Origin: Actinomycetota bacterium
Lineage (GTDB): Bacteria; Actinomycetota; Geothermincolia; Fen-727; Anoxymicrobiaceae
Assembly (NCBI GenBank): GCA_003154635.1
Contig: PMDX01000077.1
Location: 1-15,400, forward strand
DNA length: 15,400 nucleotides
Direction of reading: 5' to 3'
Under the pieces are notes generated by a model, which made no database searches, was not told the DNA's origin, and saw only the letters and a list, made by a program, of their open reading frames with translations. Below, in pieces: positions 6,206 through 13,230 of the stretch. Positions within the stretch are counted from its first letter, which is position 1, and each line of letters opens with the position of its first letter. The position numbers were made by a program, and so were the translations under genes.

Positions 6206-7153
6206 GTGGAAGTAACCAGGGCGAGTGAAAAAGAAGTGGGTGCGGGAGCACCAAGCGCTTGGCTCCCTTACCTGCTCGTCTGCATCGCTCCCATACTGTG
6301 GGGCTTCAGCGGCGTACTGGTGCGCTGGGCTGGACTTCCCGGCAAGGAATACATCATTATCTTCTACCGGTCGGTCATGGCTTTCGCTTTCACGGTCGTA
6401 GTGGTGCTGGTCACTCGCAACAAGCGCATGTTCCGTCCCGGTTCGGGCATCGTCCTTCTCACAGGCAGCGGGCTGGTCACGGCCGCCTATACCATTTGCG
6501 CGTTCAAAGCGTACGACCTTGTCGCGATAGGGACCGCTACGTTCATAATCTATCTCGCCCCTGTCTTTGTGGCGCTACTGGCGCCGCTCTTCCTCAGGGA
6601 GAAGCTCGAGCCGTCGACGATACTCTGCCTCGCGATAGCCCTCGCGGGCACGGGGCTGCTATCGTGGAGCCAGTCGGAAGTGTCCCCGCACTCGAGGACG
6701 GAGGGCGCGATTCTCGCACTGGCGGCGGCCGCGCTGTGGGCTATCCTCATGCTTATCTGGAAGAAGCTCCGTGATACACACTCTCCTCTCACGATCGGGC
6801 TCTGGACCCACGGCGTCTGCGCGCTCGTCTATGCGCCCTTCGCAATACCGGCTACCGGCGATGTAACCGGGAAAGGATGGGCTTCCATCGCGGTGTTCGG
6901 CGTGGTCGTGATCGGTGTGGCGGGACTCATATACCTCTACGCGCTGAAACGCGTCAAGGCGCAGGACGCCGCCCTCCTCTCTTACATCGAACCGGTGAGC
7001 GCAATGGCGTACGGATTGCTGTTGCTGGGAGAAGCCCCTCATTGGCAGAACTTCCTGGGCGCGGGTCTCATTGTCGCGGCGGGCGTTCTACTGCTCGGGC
7101 TCCGCCGGCCGGGCGAAGAGGTCGCTGAGGTGTTCGACGCCGCCGAGCGCTGA
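6206..7153 (+). CDS. EamA/DMT-family transporter
   Basis: With the GTG start at 6206 this is a 315-residue membrane protein with ten hydrophobic segments in two EamA repeats. The first opens LPYLLVCIAPILWGFSGVLV and the second opens GAILALAAAALWAILMLIWK; both contain the family's typical tryptophan near the start of the repeat. The C-terminal helix pair with ALLSYIEPVSAMAYGLLLLG is the conserved DMT end motif (Y-x-E-P). Members move metabolites or amino acids across the cytoplasmic membrane, usually as exporters; the substrate cannot be inferred. Start choice: GAGGG lies 6 bases before GTG 6206. An in-frame ATG at 6152 has no ribosome site and would add 18 hydrophilic residues, and a longer frame to 6047 overlaps the URO-D remnant. 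It is a single gene, not obviously linked to its neighbours. Confidence 0.82.
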   Translation: MEVTRASEKEVGAGAPSAWLPYLLVCIAPILWGFSGVLVRWAGLPGKEYIIIFYRSVMAFAFTVVVVLVTRNKRMFRPGSGIVLLTGSGLVTAAYTICAFKAYDLVAIGTATFIIYLAPVFVALLAPLFLREKLEPSTILCLAIALAGTGLLSWSQSEVSPHSRTEGAILALAAAALWAILMLIWKKLRDTHSPLTIGLWTHGVCALVYAPFAIPATGDVTGKGWASIAVFGVVVIGVAGLIYLYALKRVKAQDAALLSYIEPVSAMAYGLLLLGEAPHWQNFLGAGLIVAAGVLLLGLRRPGEEVAEVFDAAER

Positions 7154-7186
7154 CAAGCGCGTCGCAAAGTGTGCCTCGCCCACACT
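7147..7186 (+). terminator. Weak terminator-like hairpins after the transporter gene
   Basis: GCGCT (7147-7151) pairs with AGCGC (7156-7160) across the stop codon. AGTGTG (7168-7173) pairs perfectly with CACACT (7181-7186) around CCTCGCC. The bases that follow are only mildly T-rich, so termination is uncertain. Confidence 0.33.
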
Positions 7187-7224
7187 ATCTTGGTTGATTC
7201 GCCGATACTCGCTCCACCTGAAAC

Positions 7225-7253
7225 TTGCCGCCTGCACTGGTTTGTGGGATAAA
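7225..7253 (+). promoter_or_regulatory. Possible sigma70-type promoter of the ligase operon
   Basis: TTGCCG (7225-7230) and GATAAA (7248-7253) are separated by exactly 17 bases, about 43 bases before the ligase ATG. The -35 is weak beyond TTG, but position and spacing are right. Confidence 0.38.
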
Positions 7254-7295
7254 TATCGTTACCACATCATCGGCACTTGAGGAAAAGGAGTAGCA

Positions 7296-8777
7296 ATGAG
7301 CGTGCTCTATATCCGGCAGTCCGACGGCAGCTTCGAGAAAGTCCCCGTAACTCCCGAGAACACCCAGCGTTACATCCAGAGCGTCGACCTCTATCGAGAA
7401 GACGACGACCCGATGTTCTGGTCTAAGGATAAGATCCGCGATATGCAGGACCCCTTGTTCAAGCGGCAGATGGAGTGGGTCTGGGACGGGCACGACTTTT
7501 ACAAGTCTCTCTTCAAGGAAAACGGGATTGAGCCGGGCGACCTCACCACGCTGGACGACCTGGAGAAGATACCGCTCACATACAAAAAGGACTACATGGC
7601 CGACCCCGACGCGTTCAAGCTGAAGCCGTCGGAACCCACGATCCTTGACTGGATATTCGAGGTCACTTATACCACCGGCTCGACGACCGGTGTGCCCACA
7701 CCGTTCTGGAGCACCATCCACGACGAGCACGGCATATGGCAGTTGCTCTTCAGGGGGATAAAGCTCGGAGGGTTCCCGCCGTACGCCCGCGTGATGAACC
7801 TCTTCCCGGTCGGGCCCGTACCACACATCGGGTTCTTCAGGGCGAGAGACATCGGGATGTGGGGCGTCGGCTGCCTCAACATGTACGGGTGCACGGGCAT
7901 GCCCAATGCCGAGTTCCCGGTGCACCGCTCGATGGATTACGCGATAGACCTCATCGAAAGCGGAAAAGCGGAAGTGTGGCTTGGCATCGCCAGCTTCATG
8001 CGAAGGCTCCTCATGAAAGCGGAGCAGGAAGGGCGCGACTTCTCCTCTGTCAAGCACGTGCAGGCCCTCGGCGAGGCGTGCCCGCAGGCGATGCGCGACG
8101 ACATGAGGAACCGCCTCAAGAACATGGGAGCGGAAGACCCGTTCATCAGCAACTCGTACGGCTTTACCGAGATGCAGGGCGCGATGCCCGAGTGCACCGA
8201 GTTCAGTGGCTGCCACAACCCCTCGCCGAACCTCTACTTCTTCGAAGTGGTCGACGAGGAGACCGGCAAGCGCGTAGCGGACGGCGAGCGCGGGCTCTTC
8301 TGCATTACCCACCTCAACAGGCGAGGCACGGTGCTCCTGCGGTACGTAATCGGTGACATCGGCGCAATGACCAACGAGACCTGCCCGCACTGCGGGCGCA
8401 ACGGAGGGCGGACGGTCATCGCGGTCGGCAGCACGTACGCTACGCGCACTGCCGAGCTCGTGAAGCTCAAGGGCACGCTCATCAACCCTGAGATAATGAG
8501 GGACGGCCTCGCGAACACTCCCGGCGTCCAGGAATACCAGATAATATTCACGAAGAAAGACCTCGAGGACCCGTACTCTCTCGATGACCTGATCGTAAAG
8601 ATCGCTCCGGAGGACGGGTTCGACACCAAGAAGATGGAGACCGAGATACAGACGAAGCTGATGACGGCCGTCGAGATGCGGGCCAAGATCGAGTTCGTTT
8701 CGATGGAGGAGATCTTCGACCCGACCGTAGCGCTCAAGGCGTACAGGGTGCTCGACCTCAGGCCAAAGCTGGACTGA
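7296..8777 (+). CDS. Phenylacetate-CoA ligase-like (PaaK-family) adenylate-forming enzyme
   Basis: A 493-residue soluble adenylate-forming enzyme, expected to activate a carboxylic acid with ATP and usually pass it to CoA. Motifs visible in order: the P-loop YTTGSTTGVPTPF (TTGSTTG at 126-132), GEACP, the SYGFTEM motif (287-293) that contacts adenine and Mg, RYVIGDIG near 350 for the ribose-binding aspartate, a C363-P-H-C366-G zinc-site-like knuckle as in PaaK relatives, KLKGTLINPEIM in the hinge/C-terminal domain, and K481 in ALKAYRVLDLR, at the position of the conserved catalytic lysine. This architecture covers phenylacetate-CoA ligases and the so-called coenzyme F390 synthetases. At 493 residues it is longer than typical PaaK (about 430), with an extra N-terminal region. 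AAGGAG lies 5 bases before the ATG. A zinc-ribbon gene follows 12 bases after the stop. The acid substrate is unknown. Confidence 0.82.
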   Translation: MSVLYIRQSDGSFEKVPVTPENTQRYIQSVDLYREDDDPMFWSKDKIRDMQDPLFKRQMEWVWDGHDFYKSLFKENGIEPGDLTTLDDLEKIPLTYKKDYMADPDAFKLKPSEPTILDWIFEVTYTTGSTTGVPTPFWSTIHDEHGIWQLLFRGIKLGGFPPYARVMNLFPVGPVPHIGFFRARDIGMWGVGCLNMYGCTGMPNAEFPVHRSMDYAIDLIESGKAEVWLGIASFMRRLLMKAEQEGRDFSSVKHVQALGEACPQAMRDDMRNRLKNMGAEDPFISNSYGFTEMQGAMPECTEFSGCHNPSPNLYFFEVVDEETGKRVADGERGLFCITHLNRRGTVLLRYVIGDIGAMTNETCPHCGRNGGRTVIAVGSTYATRTAELVKLKGTLINPEIMRDGLANTPGVQEYQIIFTKKDLEDPYSLDDLIVKIAPEDGFDTKKMETEIQTKLMTAVEMRAKIEFVSMEEIFDPTVALKAYRVLDLRPKLD

Positions 8778-8789
8778 ATAGAGGGCAAG

Positions 8790-9212
8790 ATGGCAGACGA
8801 AGAAAGAGAAAAGAAACCGACAGCGGGCAAGTTCAAGAAGGCGATAAAGACCGGCGGCAGACAGCTGGAGGACGCCTACCAGGCAATGGGGGCCCGCGCC
8901 TACCGCCTTTACAAGGACGGCAAGATAAAGCACGAGGACCTCATAGTGGTCGCGACCGAGATCGACTCGCTCATAGTCGAAATCGACAAGAACCAGGCGG
9001 AGCTCGACAAGGTCGTCGCCGACCGAAAGGGCATCAAGTGCCCGTACTGCGACGCGAAGTCAGCCCCCGGGTCGAGGTTCTGTCCCGGCTGTGGCAGGGA
9101 CCTTCCACTGCCTTCCGATCTTAAGGAGACAGAAAAGGTTCCGTGCCCGCATTGCGCAAAACCCGTCCCGGAGGCGACCAAGTTCTGTCCTCACTGCGGT
9201 AAGAAAGTGTAA
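8790..9212 (+). CDS. Double zinc-ribbon protein
   Basis: A 140-residue protein. Residues 1-80 are charged and helical (TAGKFKKAIKTGGRQLEDAY, then about 20 residues of coiled-coil-like sequence around VVATEIDSLIVEIDKNQAEL). Two C4 zinc ribbons follow: C84/C87 with C98/C101 and C119/C122 with C133/C136, each as C-P-x-C ... F-C-P-x-C-G. Such ribbons usually mediate protein or nucleic-acid contacts. It sits 12 bases after the ligase gene, with GAGGG before its ATG, so the two are almost certainly cotranscribed. That placement suggests a partner, scaffold or regulator for the ligase, but no function is known to me. No membrane segment or signal peptide is seen. It ends just before intergenic repeat copy 2. 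Confidence 0.8.
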   Translation: MADEEREKKPTAGKFKKAIKTGGRQLEDAYQAMGARAYRLYKDGKIKHEDLIVVATEIDSLIVEIDKNQAELDKVVADRKGIKCPYCDAKSAPGSRFCPGCGRDLPLPSDLKETEKVPCPHCAKPVPEATKFCPHCGKKV

Positions 9213-9221
9213 GCGGGACCC

Positions 9222-9264
9222 GCCACCCCCACCCTGACCCTCCCCCCTCGAGGAGGGAGGAACC
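9222..9264. repeat. Palindromic intergenic repeat, copy 2
   Basis: The element reads GCCACCCCC, ACCCTGACCCTCCCCCC, TCGA, GGAGGGAGG, an almost perfect match to copy 1 at 2731-2770 in the left arm and the ACCCTGACCCTCC core. CCTCC faces GGAGG around TCGA. It lies between two convergent operons, where it probably also ends transcription. Confidence 0.7.
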
Positions 9265-9280
9265 CTTTGAGCGGGGTAGC

Positions 9281-9667
9281 TCAAGTGTTGGGTTGGATGC
9301 TCGCGCTGGCGAGGTCCCTGGAGGCGATGATGTTGACGCCGGTACCCGCGACATCCTCGAGCACCACCTGGTCAAGCTTCACGGGGGCATCGACCACGAT
9401 TCCCTCCAGCGACTTGACCGCGTCGGTGATCAGTCTCTTCGGAATAGCCTCGGCGCTCCGCACCGGGAGCATCGGCAGCGAACCGCTCCTGACGGAGACG
9501 GTAGTCGTGACGACCCGGCGCGGGTCCTTGAACTCCTCCTCCGCGTAACGCTTCCCGATCTTGCAGTCGTTTCCCGTGACCTCGAGGATCTCGCCGTTCT
9601 CCTCGGTAAGCTCGAGCGAGCAGCTCATCGGGCAGTTTATGCAGACGAAGTCGTGTTTATTCGCCAC
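9281..9667 (-). CDS. DUF1667 cysteine-cluster protein, small subunit of the GlpA-like complex
   Basis: A 128-residue protein of the DUF1667 family. The N-terminus carries C9-x2-C12-P-x2-S-C16 and a fourth cysteine at C35 (NDCKIGKRYAEEEF), arranged like ligands of an Fe-S cluster or zinc. The motif FVCINCPMSCSLEL and the later RRVVTTTVSVRSGSLPMLPV are characteristic. Family members are found next to GlpA-like and NAD(P)/FAD oxidoreductase genes, exactly the arrangement here, and are thought to act as a third subunit; their biochemical job is not firmly known. The start is GTG (9665-9667), inside the last codons of the upstream oxidoreductase gene. The 11-base overlap implies translational coupling and explains the weak ribosome site. 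It is the last gene of the minus-strand trio. Confidence 0.83.
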   Translation of the reverse strand: MANKHDFVCINCPMSCSLELTEENGEILEVTGNDCKIGKRYAEEEFKDPRRVVTTTVSVRSGSLPMLPVRSAEAIPKRLITDAVKSLEGIVVDAPVKLDQVVLEDVAGTGVNIIASRDLASASIQPNT

Positions 9668-10925
9668 CCGGGATCACTTCCACTGTAAGCTCGCGGGTCT
9701 TCTCTCCGGTGGAAACGTCGAGCGCCTCAGTCGTCTGCTTCAACATCTCGGGCGGGCGCACCATCTTGTGCTTCTTGCCGGCGAGCGGCTTACCATCGGC
9801 GAGGATGCGCGCGGTTACTGCGCGCTCGGGGTGCTCTACGCGAAAGTAAAAATCCACGTCGCGGTTGAGGTCACTGACGAACTGCGGGACGACGTACTTG
9901 ACGTTGCGACCCGCCACGACCTTGACTGGCGACTGGCGCTTTCGTCCCTGGAGCACGTACTCCGCCGCGCCCCGGCCCGCGACCTGGGCGCTGTGCGTAA
10001 CGTAATCCACGAGATCGAAGACGTTGACGACGTTGCCGCACGCGAATATACCATCCACCGTGGTCTCCATCCGCTCGTCCACGAACGGGCCCGCGGTAAC
10101 GGGATCGAGCTGTATGCCAGCATGCTTGGAAAGCTCGTTCTCCGGTATCAGCCCGACCGAAAGGCATAGCGTATCGCACGGCACAAATCTCTCAGTTTCC
10201 TTGCGCGGCTTGAGGTCGGCGTCTACCTCGGCCACCGTGACCGCCTCAACCCGCTTGCGCCCGTGGATGAAAGAGACGGTATGAGACAGGTGCAGGGGTA
10301 TTTCAAAATCGCGCAGGCACTGGACGACATTCCGGGTTATGCCGCCGGGGTGATCCATCAGCTCGTAGACGCCTTCAACCCGGGCTCCTTCGAGTGTAAA
10401 CCGCCGGGCCATGATGAGGCCGATGTCACCGGAGCCCAGGATAACGATCTTCCTGCCTGGCATCAGGCCCTCGATGTTTATGTCTCGCTGCGCCGCGCCC
10501 GCCGTGATGACGCCCGCCGGGCGAAACCCCGGCAGCATTACCTGGTGCCTGGTCCTCTCACGACAACCCATTGCGAGCACTATGGACTCAGGCTCTATCT
10601 CGACAATACCCTCTCGGTCGTTGACCGCGGTGATGCGCATGTCAGGACCCATGTCGAGAACCATGGTATTGAGCATGATTTCGACGTCTGTGCGCCTTAT
10701 CTCCTCGACAAAACGCTGGGCGTACTCCGGGCCCGTCATCACTTCCTTGAAGACGATGGAGCCGAACCCGTCATGGATGCACTGGGGCAGGATGCCGCCG
10801 AGCTCGAAATCGCGCTCGATGAGCATCACGTCGCGCAACCCGGCTCCGGAAGCAGCCAGTGCCGCCCCCAGGCCCGCGGGTCCCGCGCCTATCACTGCCA
10901 GTTGCGGTTTTCGCGTTTTCTTCAT
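9657..10925 (-). CDS. NAD(P)/FAD-dependent oxidoreductase, middle subunit of the GlpA-like trio
   Basis: A 422-residue flavoprotein. The FAD-binding motif is LAVIGAGPAGLGAA (GAGPAG at 13-18), then ERDFELGGILPQCIHDGFG, where C49 sits near the flavin in this family. A second dinucleotide motif, KIVILGSGDIGLIMARRF, binds NAD(P)H. VDGIFACGNVVNVFDLVDYV is the closing FAD motif (usually GD, here GN). Proteins of this type accompany GlpA-like dehydrogenases and DUF1667 proteins and probably exchange electrons between their partner and NAD(P). The last residues (VEVIPGGE) overlap the start of the DUF1667 gene. Upstream are 53 bases and a partial repeat, then the GlpA-like gene. The ATG at 10923-10925 has only a weak GGA site, so the 5' end is slightly uncertain. 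Confidence 0.85.
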   Translation of the reverse strand: MKKTRKPQLAVIGAGPAGLGAALAASGAGLRDVMLIERDFELGGILPQCIHDGFGSIVFKEVMTGPEYAQRFVEEIRRTDVEIMLNTMVLDMGPDMRITAVNDREGIVEIEPESIVLAMGCRERTRHQVMLPGFRPAGVITAGAAQRDINIEGLMPGRKIVILGSGDIGLIMARRFTLEGARVEGVYELMDHPGGITRNVVQCLRDFEIPLHLSHTVSFIHGRKRVEAVTVAEVDADLKPRKETERFVPCDTLCLSVGLIPENELSKHAGIQLDPVTAGPFVDERMETTVDGIFACGNVVNVFDLVDYVTHSAQVAGRGAAEYVLQGRKRQSPVKVVAGRNVKYVVPQFVSDLNRDVDFYFRVEHPERAVTARILADGKPLAGKKHKMVRPPEMLKQTTEALDVSTGEKTRELTVEVIPGGE

Positions 10926-10946
10926 CTCAAATCCACTTTATACGCC

Positions 10947-10973
10947 TACCCTCCCCCTTCAAGGAGAATGGGC
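10947..10973. repeat. Partial copy of the palindromic intergenic repeat (copy 3)
   Basis: TACCCTCCCCCTTCAAGGAG followed by AATGGG matches only the hairpin half of the two fuller copies and is less regular. It falls in the 53-base gap inside the trio operon. Confidence 0.4.
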
Positions 10974-10978
10974 CACAT

Positions 10979-12520
10979 CTAGACGGCGATTGTTTTCTTG
11001 CCGGTGGTGAAAACCCAGGAGCCGTCGCCATCTTTTGTCATGTCTGTGACCGGGACGCCCATCTCGCGTGCAAGTATCTGGGCGACCCTGTAGCCGCAGA
11101 ACCCGCCCTGACAACGTCCCATGCCGGTCCTCGTCCTGCGCTTTACCCCGTCCATCGTCGTGGCGGGGATGATACCGTGGGCCGCGTTTACGACCTCCGC
11201 TTCGGTCACTTGCTCGCACCTGCATATTACGTGGCCGTAACGAGGGTCCCCCGCGATGAGCCGGTCTCGCTCTTCGTTGCTGAGCTCGGCGAAGCGGGGA
11301 GGCGCCGGCCTCACCGGGTCGAAATCGCTCCTCGGCTGCCGTGGCACGCCAAGGTCGTGCAGGAAGACCATCACCATCTCGACAATTGCGGGCGCGCTTG
11401 CGAGTCCCGGTGACTGGATTCCTGCCACATTCACGAAGCCGCGGGCCGCCTCCGACGGGCCGATAATAAAATCCTCTTCCTCGGTGGGCGCCCTTATGCC
11501 ACTGAACGCGGATATCATGGCGCTTCGCGGGAAGTCCGGCAGCAGGTAATAGAACCTGTCGAATATCTCCTGTATCTCCTCGGCGGAAATGGACGTGTCG
11601 AACTTGTCGTCAGTCTCGATAGCCGTCGGCCCGAGCTGAAGGTTGCCCTCGAGCGTCGGCATCGCTCCCCCACCCTTGCTGTGAGCTTTCGTCTTCCCCC
11701 GAACCCTGAACTCGGAGACGCTGCTATGCACGTACTCGCGCGTCTCCTCCCTGTCGAAGAGAAGGCTTGCCCCTTTGCGTGGGTGTATCCTGAAGCCGCC
11801 CGCACCGGCCATGTCGGCCACCTCATCGGCGAAGACGCCTGCGGCGTTCACTACTATTGGAGCGCGGATATCACCTCGGTTGGTGGTGACCCCGAGGACC
11901 CGCCCATCTTTAACGTTTACGCCGGAAACCTCTGTATTCAGAAAGACCCGAGCGCCGTTCATGACACTATGTTCCGCGAGGGCGATGGTGAGCTTGTACG
12001 GGGCGACCATACCGTAAGTAGGGTCGAAGACGCCGGCGACGGCGCTCCTCGTCACGTGTGGTTCCATCCTGTAGACCTCGGCCCGGCTTACCATTCGCAG
12101 GCCGGGGATGCCCTTTCGGCGGGCGTTCAGCATTATCAGTCTCGGCATGACCTGCTTCAGGACGAAGTCGTGGACGGAGCGCGGCATGCGGGCCGCGACT
12201 TCCTCCGGGAGTGTCCGAGGGGTGATGACTATGAGCAATCCCTGCCGCCGGAAGTCGACCCCGAGCCCGCTCACAAAATCATCGTAGAGGGCATTTCCTC
12301 TCACGTTGAGCTTCGCCTTGAGGGTCCCGATCTTCTCTCCGATACCGCTGTGGACCTCGGCGTTGTTGGCCTTGGTCGTCGCGTCCGCGACGTCGCTCTC
12401 TCTGTCGATGATGACGATGTCCGGCGTGTATTTCGTCAGCTCGCGGGCGATGGAACACCCGCTTACCCCTGCGCCGATAACGACCACCTGGGCGGATTCA
12501 GGAAGACCGGCTGGCGTCAT
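10979..12520 (-). CDS. GlpA-like FAD dehydrogenase with C-terminal BFD-type [2Fe-2S] domain
   Basis: A 513-residue enzyme with two modules. Residues 1 to about 390 form a DAO-type FAD domain: VVVIGAGVSGCSIAREL (GAGVSG at 16-21), then a basic/acidic second strand, KANNAEVHSGI near residues 50-60 as in glycerol-3-phosphate dehydrogenase and L-2-hydroxyglutarate oxidase relatives, VVNAAGVFADEVA, and FSGIRAPTEEEDFIIG. The C-terminus is a BFD-like domain, with C433-x-C435 in VICRCEQVTEAEV and C470-x4-C475 in GMGRCQGGFCG, which would hold a [2Fe-2S] cluster. This fits the A subunit of anaerobic glycerol-3-phosphate dehydrogenase-like complexes. No glycerol kinase or facilitator gene is nearby, so a 2-hydroxyacid or other polyol substrate is equally possible. 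GAGG lies about 5 bases before the ATG. It is the first gene of the trio, divergent from the GMC unit. Confidence 0.85.
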   Translation of the reverse strand: MTPAGLPESAQVVVIGAGVSGCSIARELTKYTPDIVIIDRESDVADATTKANNAEVHSGIGEKIGTLKAKLNVRGNALYDDFVSGLGVDFRRQGLLIVITPRTLPEEVAARMPRSVHDFVLKQVMPRLIMLNARRKGIPGLRMVSRAEVYRMEPHVTRSAVAGVFDPTYGMVAPYKLTIALAEHSVMNGARVFLNTEVSGVNVKDGRVLGVTTNRGDIRAPIVVNAAGVFADEVADMAGAGGFRIHPRKGASLLFDREETREYVHSSVSEFRVRGKTKAHSKGGGAMPTLEGNLQLGPTAIETDDKFDTSISAEEIQEIFDRFYYLLPDFPRSAMISAFSGIRAPTEEEDFIIGPSEAARGFVNVAGIQSPGLASAPAIVEMVMVFLHDLGVPRQPRSDFDPVRPAPPRFAELSNEERDRLIAGDPRYGHVICRCEQVTEAEVVNAAHGIIPATTMDGVKRRTRTGMGRCQGGFCGYRVAQILAREMGVPVTDMTKDGDGSWVFTTGKKTIAV

Positions 12521-12603
12521 GGTGACCTCGCGTGTCGTCGTTCAGAAAGCCCCATCCACATAGACTTTTCTCCCGTATCACCGACAAACCTCCGTTGCAG
12601 AGC

Positions 12604-12616
12604 CGCGGGACCCGCG
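12604..12616. promoter_or_regulatory. 13-bp palindrome in the divergent intergenic region
   Basis: CGCGGG-A-CCCGCG is a perfect palindrome about one base centre, too tight for a hairpin but suitable as a dimer binding site. It lies between the divergent GlpA-like and GMC units, about 65 bases upstream of the best -35 element. A second GC palindrome, GCCCGGGC, is at 12647-12654. High GC makes such matches less significant. Confidence 0.25.
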
Positions 12617-12680
12617 AAATCCCTGGCCTACGGGGGTCACAGAGGCGCCCGGGCTACTTCTCGACCGCTACTTCATACCT

Positions 12681-12710
12681 TTGACCACCGGTTCTTTGCC
12701 CTGCTATAGT
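12681..12710 (+). promoter_or_regulatory. Sigma70-type promoter of the GMC unit
   Basis: TTGACC (12681-12686) and TATAGT (12705-12710) each match the consensus at five of six bases and are 18 bases apart. Transcription would begin near 12717, leaving a leader of about 40 bases before GTG 12757. This is the best promoter match in the window. Confidence 0.6.
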
Positions 12711-12756
12711 TTGGTTCCACTTCCTGGTAGGCTGGGAACTTCAAGGGGGACTGACG

Positions 12757-13230
12757 GTGCTGCGGATTATTGAAGAAACCGTAAGAGCGATGACTCTACA
12801 CGTCCTTGGCACAAACACATTTCCCGATCTTCCGGTGCCGGACCCCGAAGCTTCAGTTGAATTGCTTCGGGAGTGGCTTGAAAAAGGCATCCCCGAGTTT
12901 GGCGCCGTGACCACGGCGGCGCTCCTGGCGCTCAATCTCTATTCGCTGGCCAACAACGGCAGGACGTTACCGGACTGCAACTTCCGCGCCCAGGCCTCAC
13001 TTCTCGAGCGGCTCTTCAAGCGCAAGGGCTCGATCATGTACGGGTTCTTCTACATCGTCTCGATGCCCATCGTCGGAGCTTACTACGCACGCGACGATGT
13101 CCAGAAGACGCTCGGGTTCGACGTAGTGGCGCTCAAGGAGGAAGCCGAGAGACGCGTTGTGAGCAGGACTGCTTCCCTGCCGAAAAAAGAACCCGGCGAG
13201 GAACTTGCCGAAAGCGCGGGTAATCTATGA
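12757..13230 (+). CDS. Small helical protein coupled to a GMC oxidoreductase
   Basis: A 157-residue protein that begins at GTG with AGGGGG about 7 bases upstream; a downstream ATG at 12790 is an alternative. It has no signal peptide. Segments visible: an acidic amphipathic first half (LPVPDPEASVELLREWLEKG), a moderately hydrophobic helix AVTTAALLALNLYSLA, a basic patch RAQASLLERLFKRKGS, a hydrophobic segment IMYGFFYIVSMPIVGAYYA, and DDVQKTLGFD before a charged tail. Its stop overlaps the GMC start as ATGA, so the two are translationally coupled and probably form one complex. The R..LLERL...., hydrophobic stretch, then D-x-x-x-x-LGF order resembles the helical N-terminal extension of long-chain alcohol oxidases, here split into its own gene. 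It is not clearly a gluconate-2-dehydrogenase subunit 3. The gene is real; the role is inferred. Confidence 0.72.
   Translation: MLRIIEETVRAMTLHVLGTNTFPDLPVPDPEASVELLREWLEKGIPEFGAVTTAALLALNLYSLANNGRTLPDCNFRAQASLLERLFKRKGSIMYGFFYIVSMPIVGAYYARDDVQKTLGFDVVALKEEAERRVVSRTASLPKKEPGEELAESAGNL

Noticed and set aside
7185..8933. Long minus-strand open frame of 582 codons
   Set aside because: It lies opposite the ligase gene, is rich in H, R and V as expected of an antisense frame in GC-rich DNA, and has no recognisable motif.
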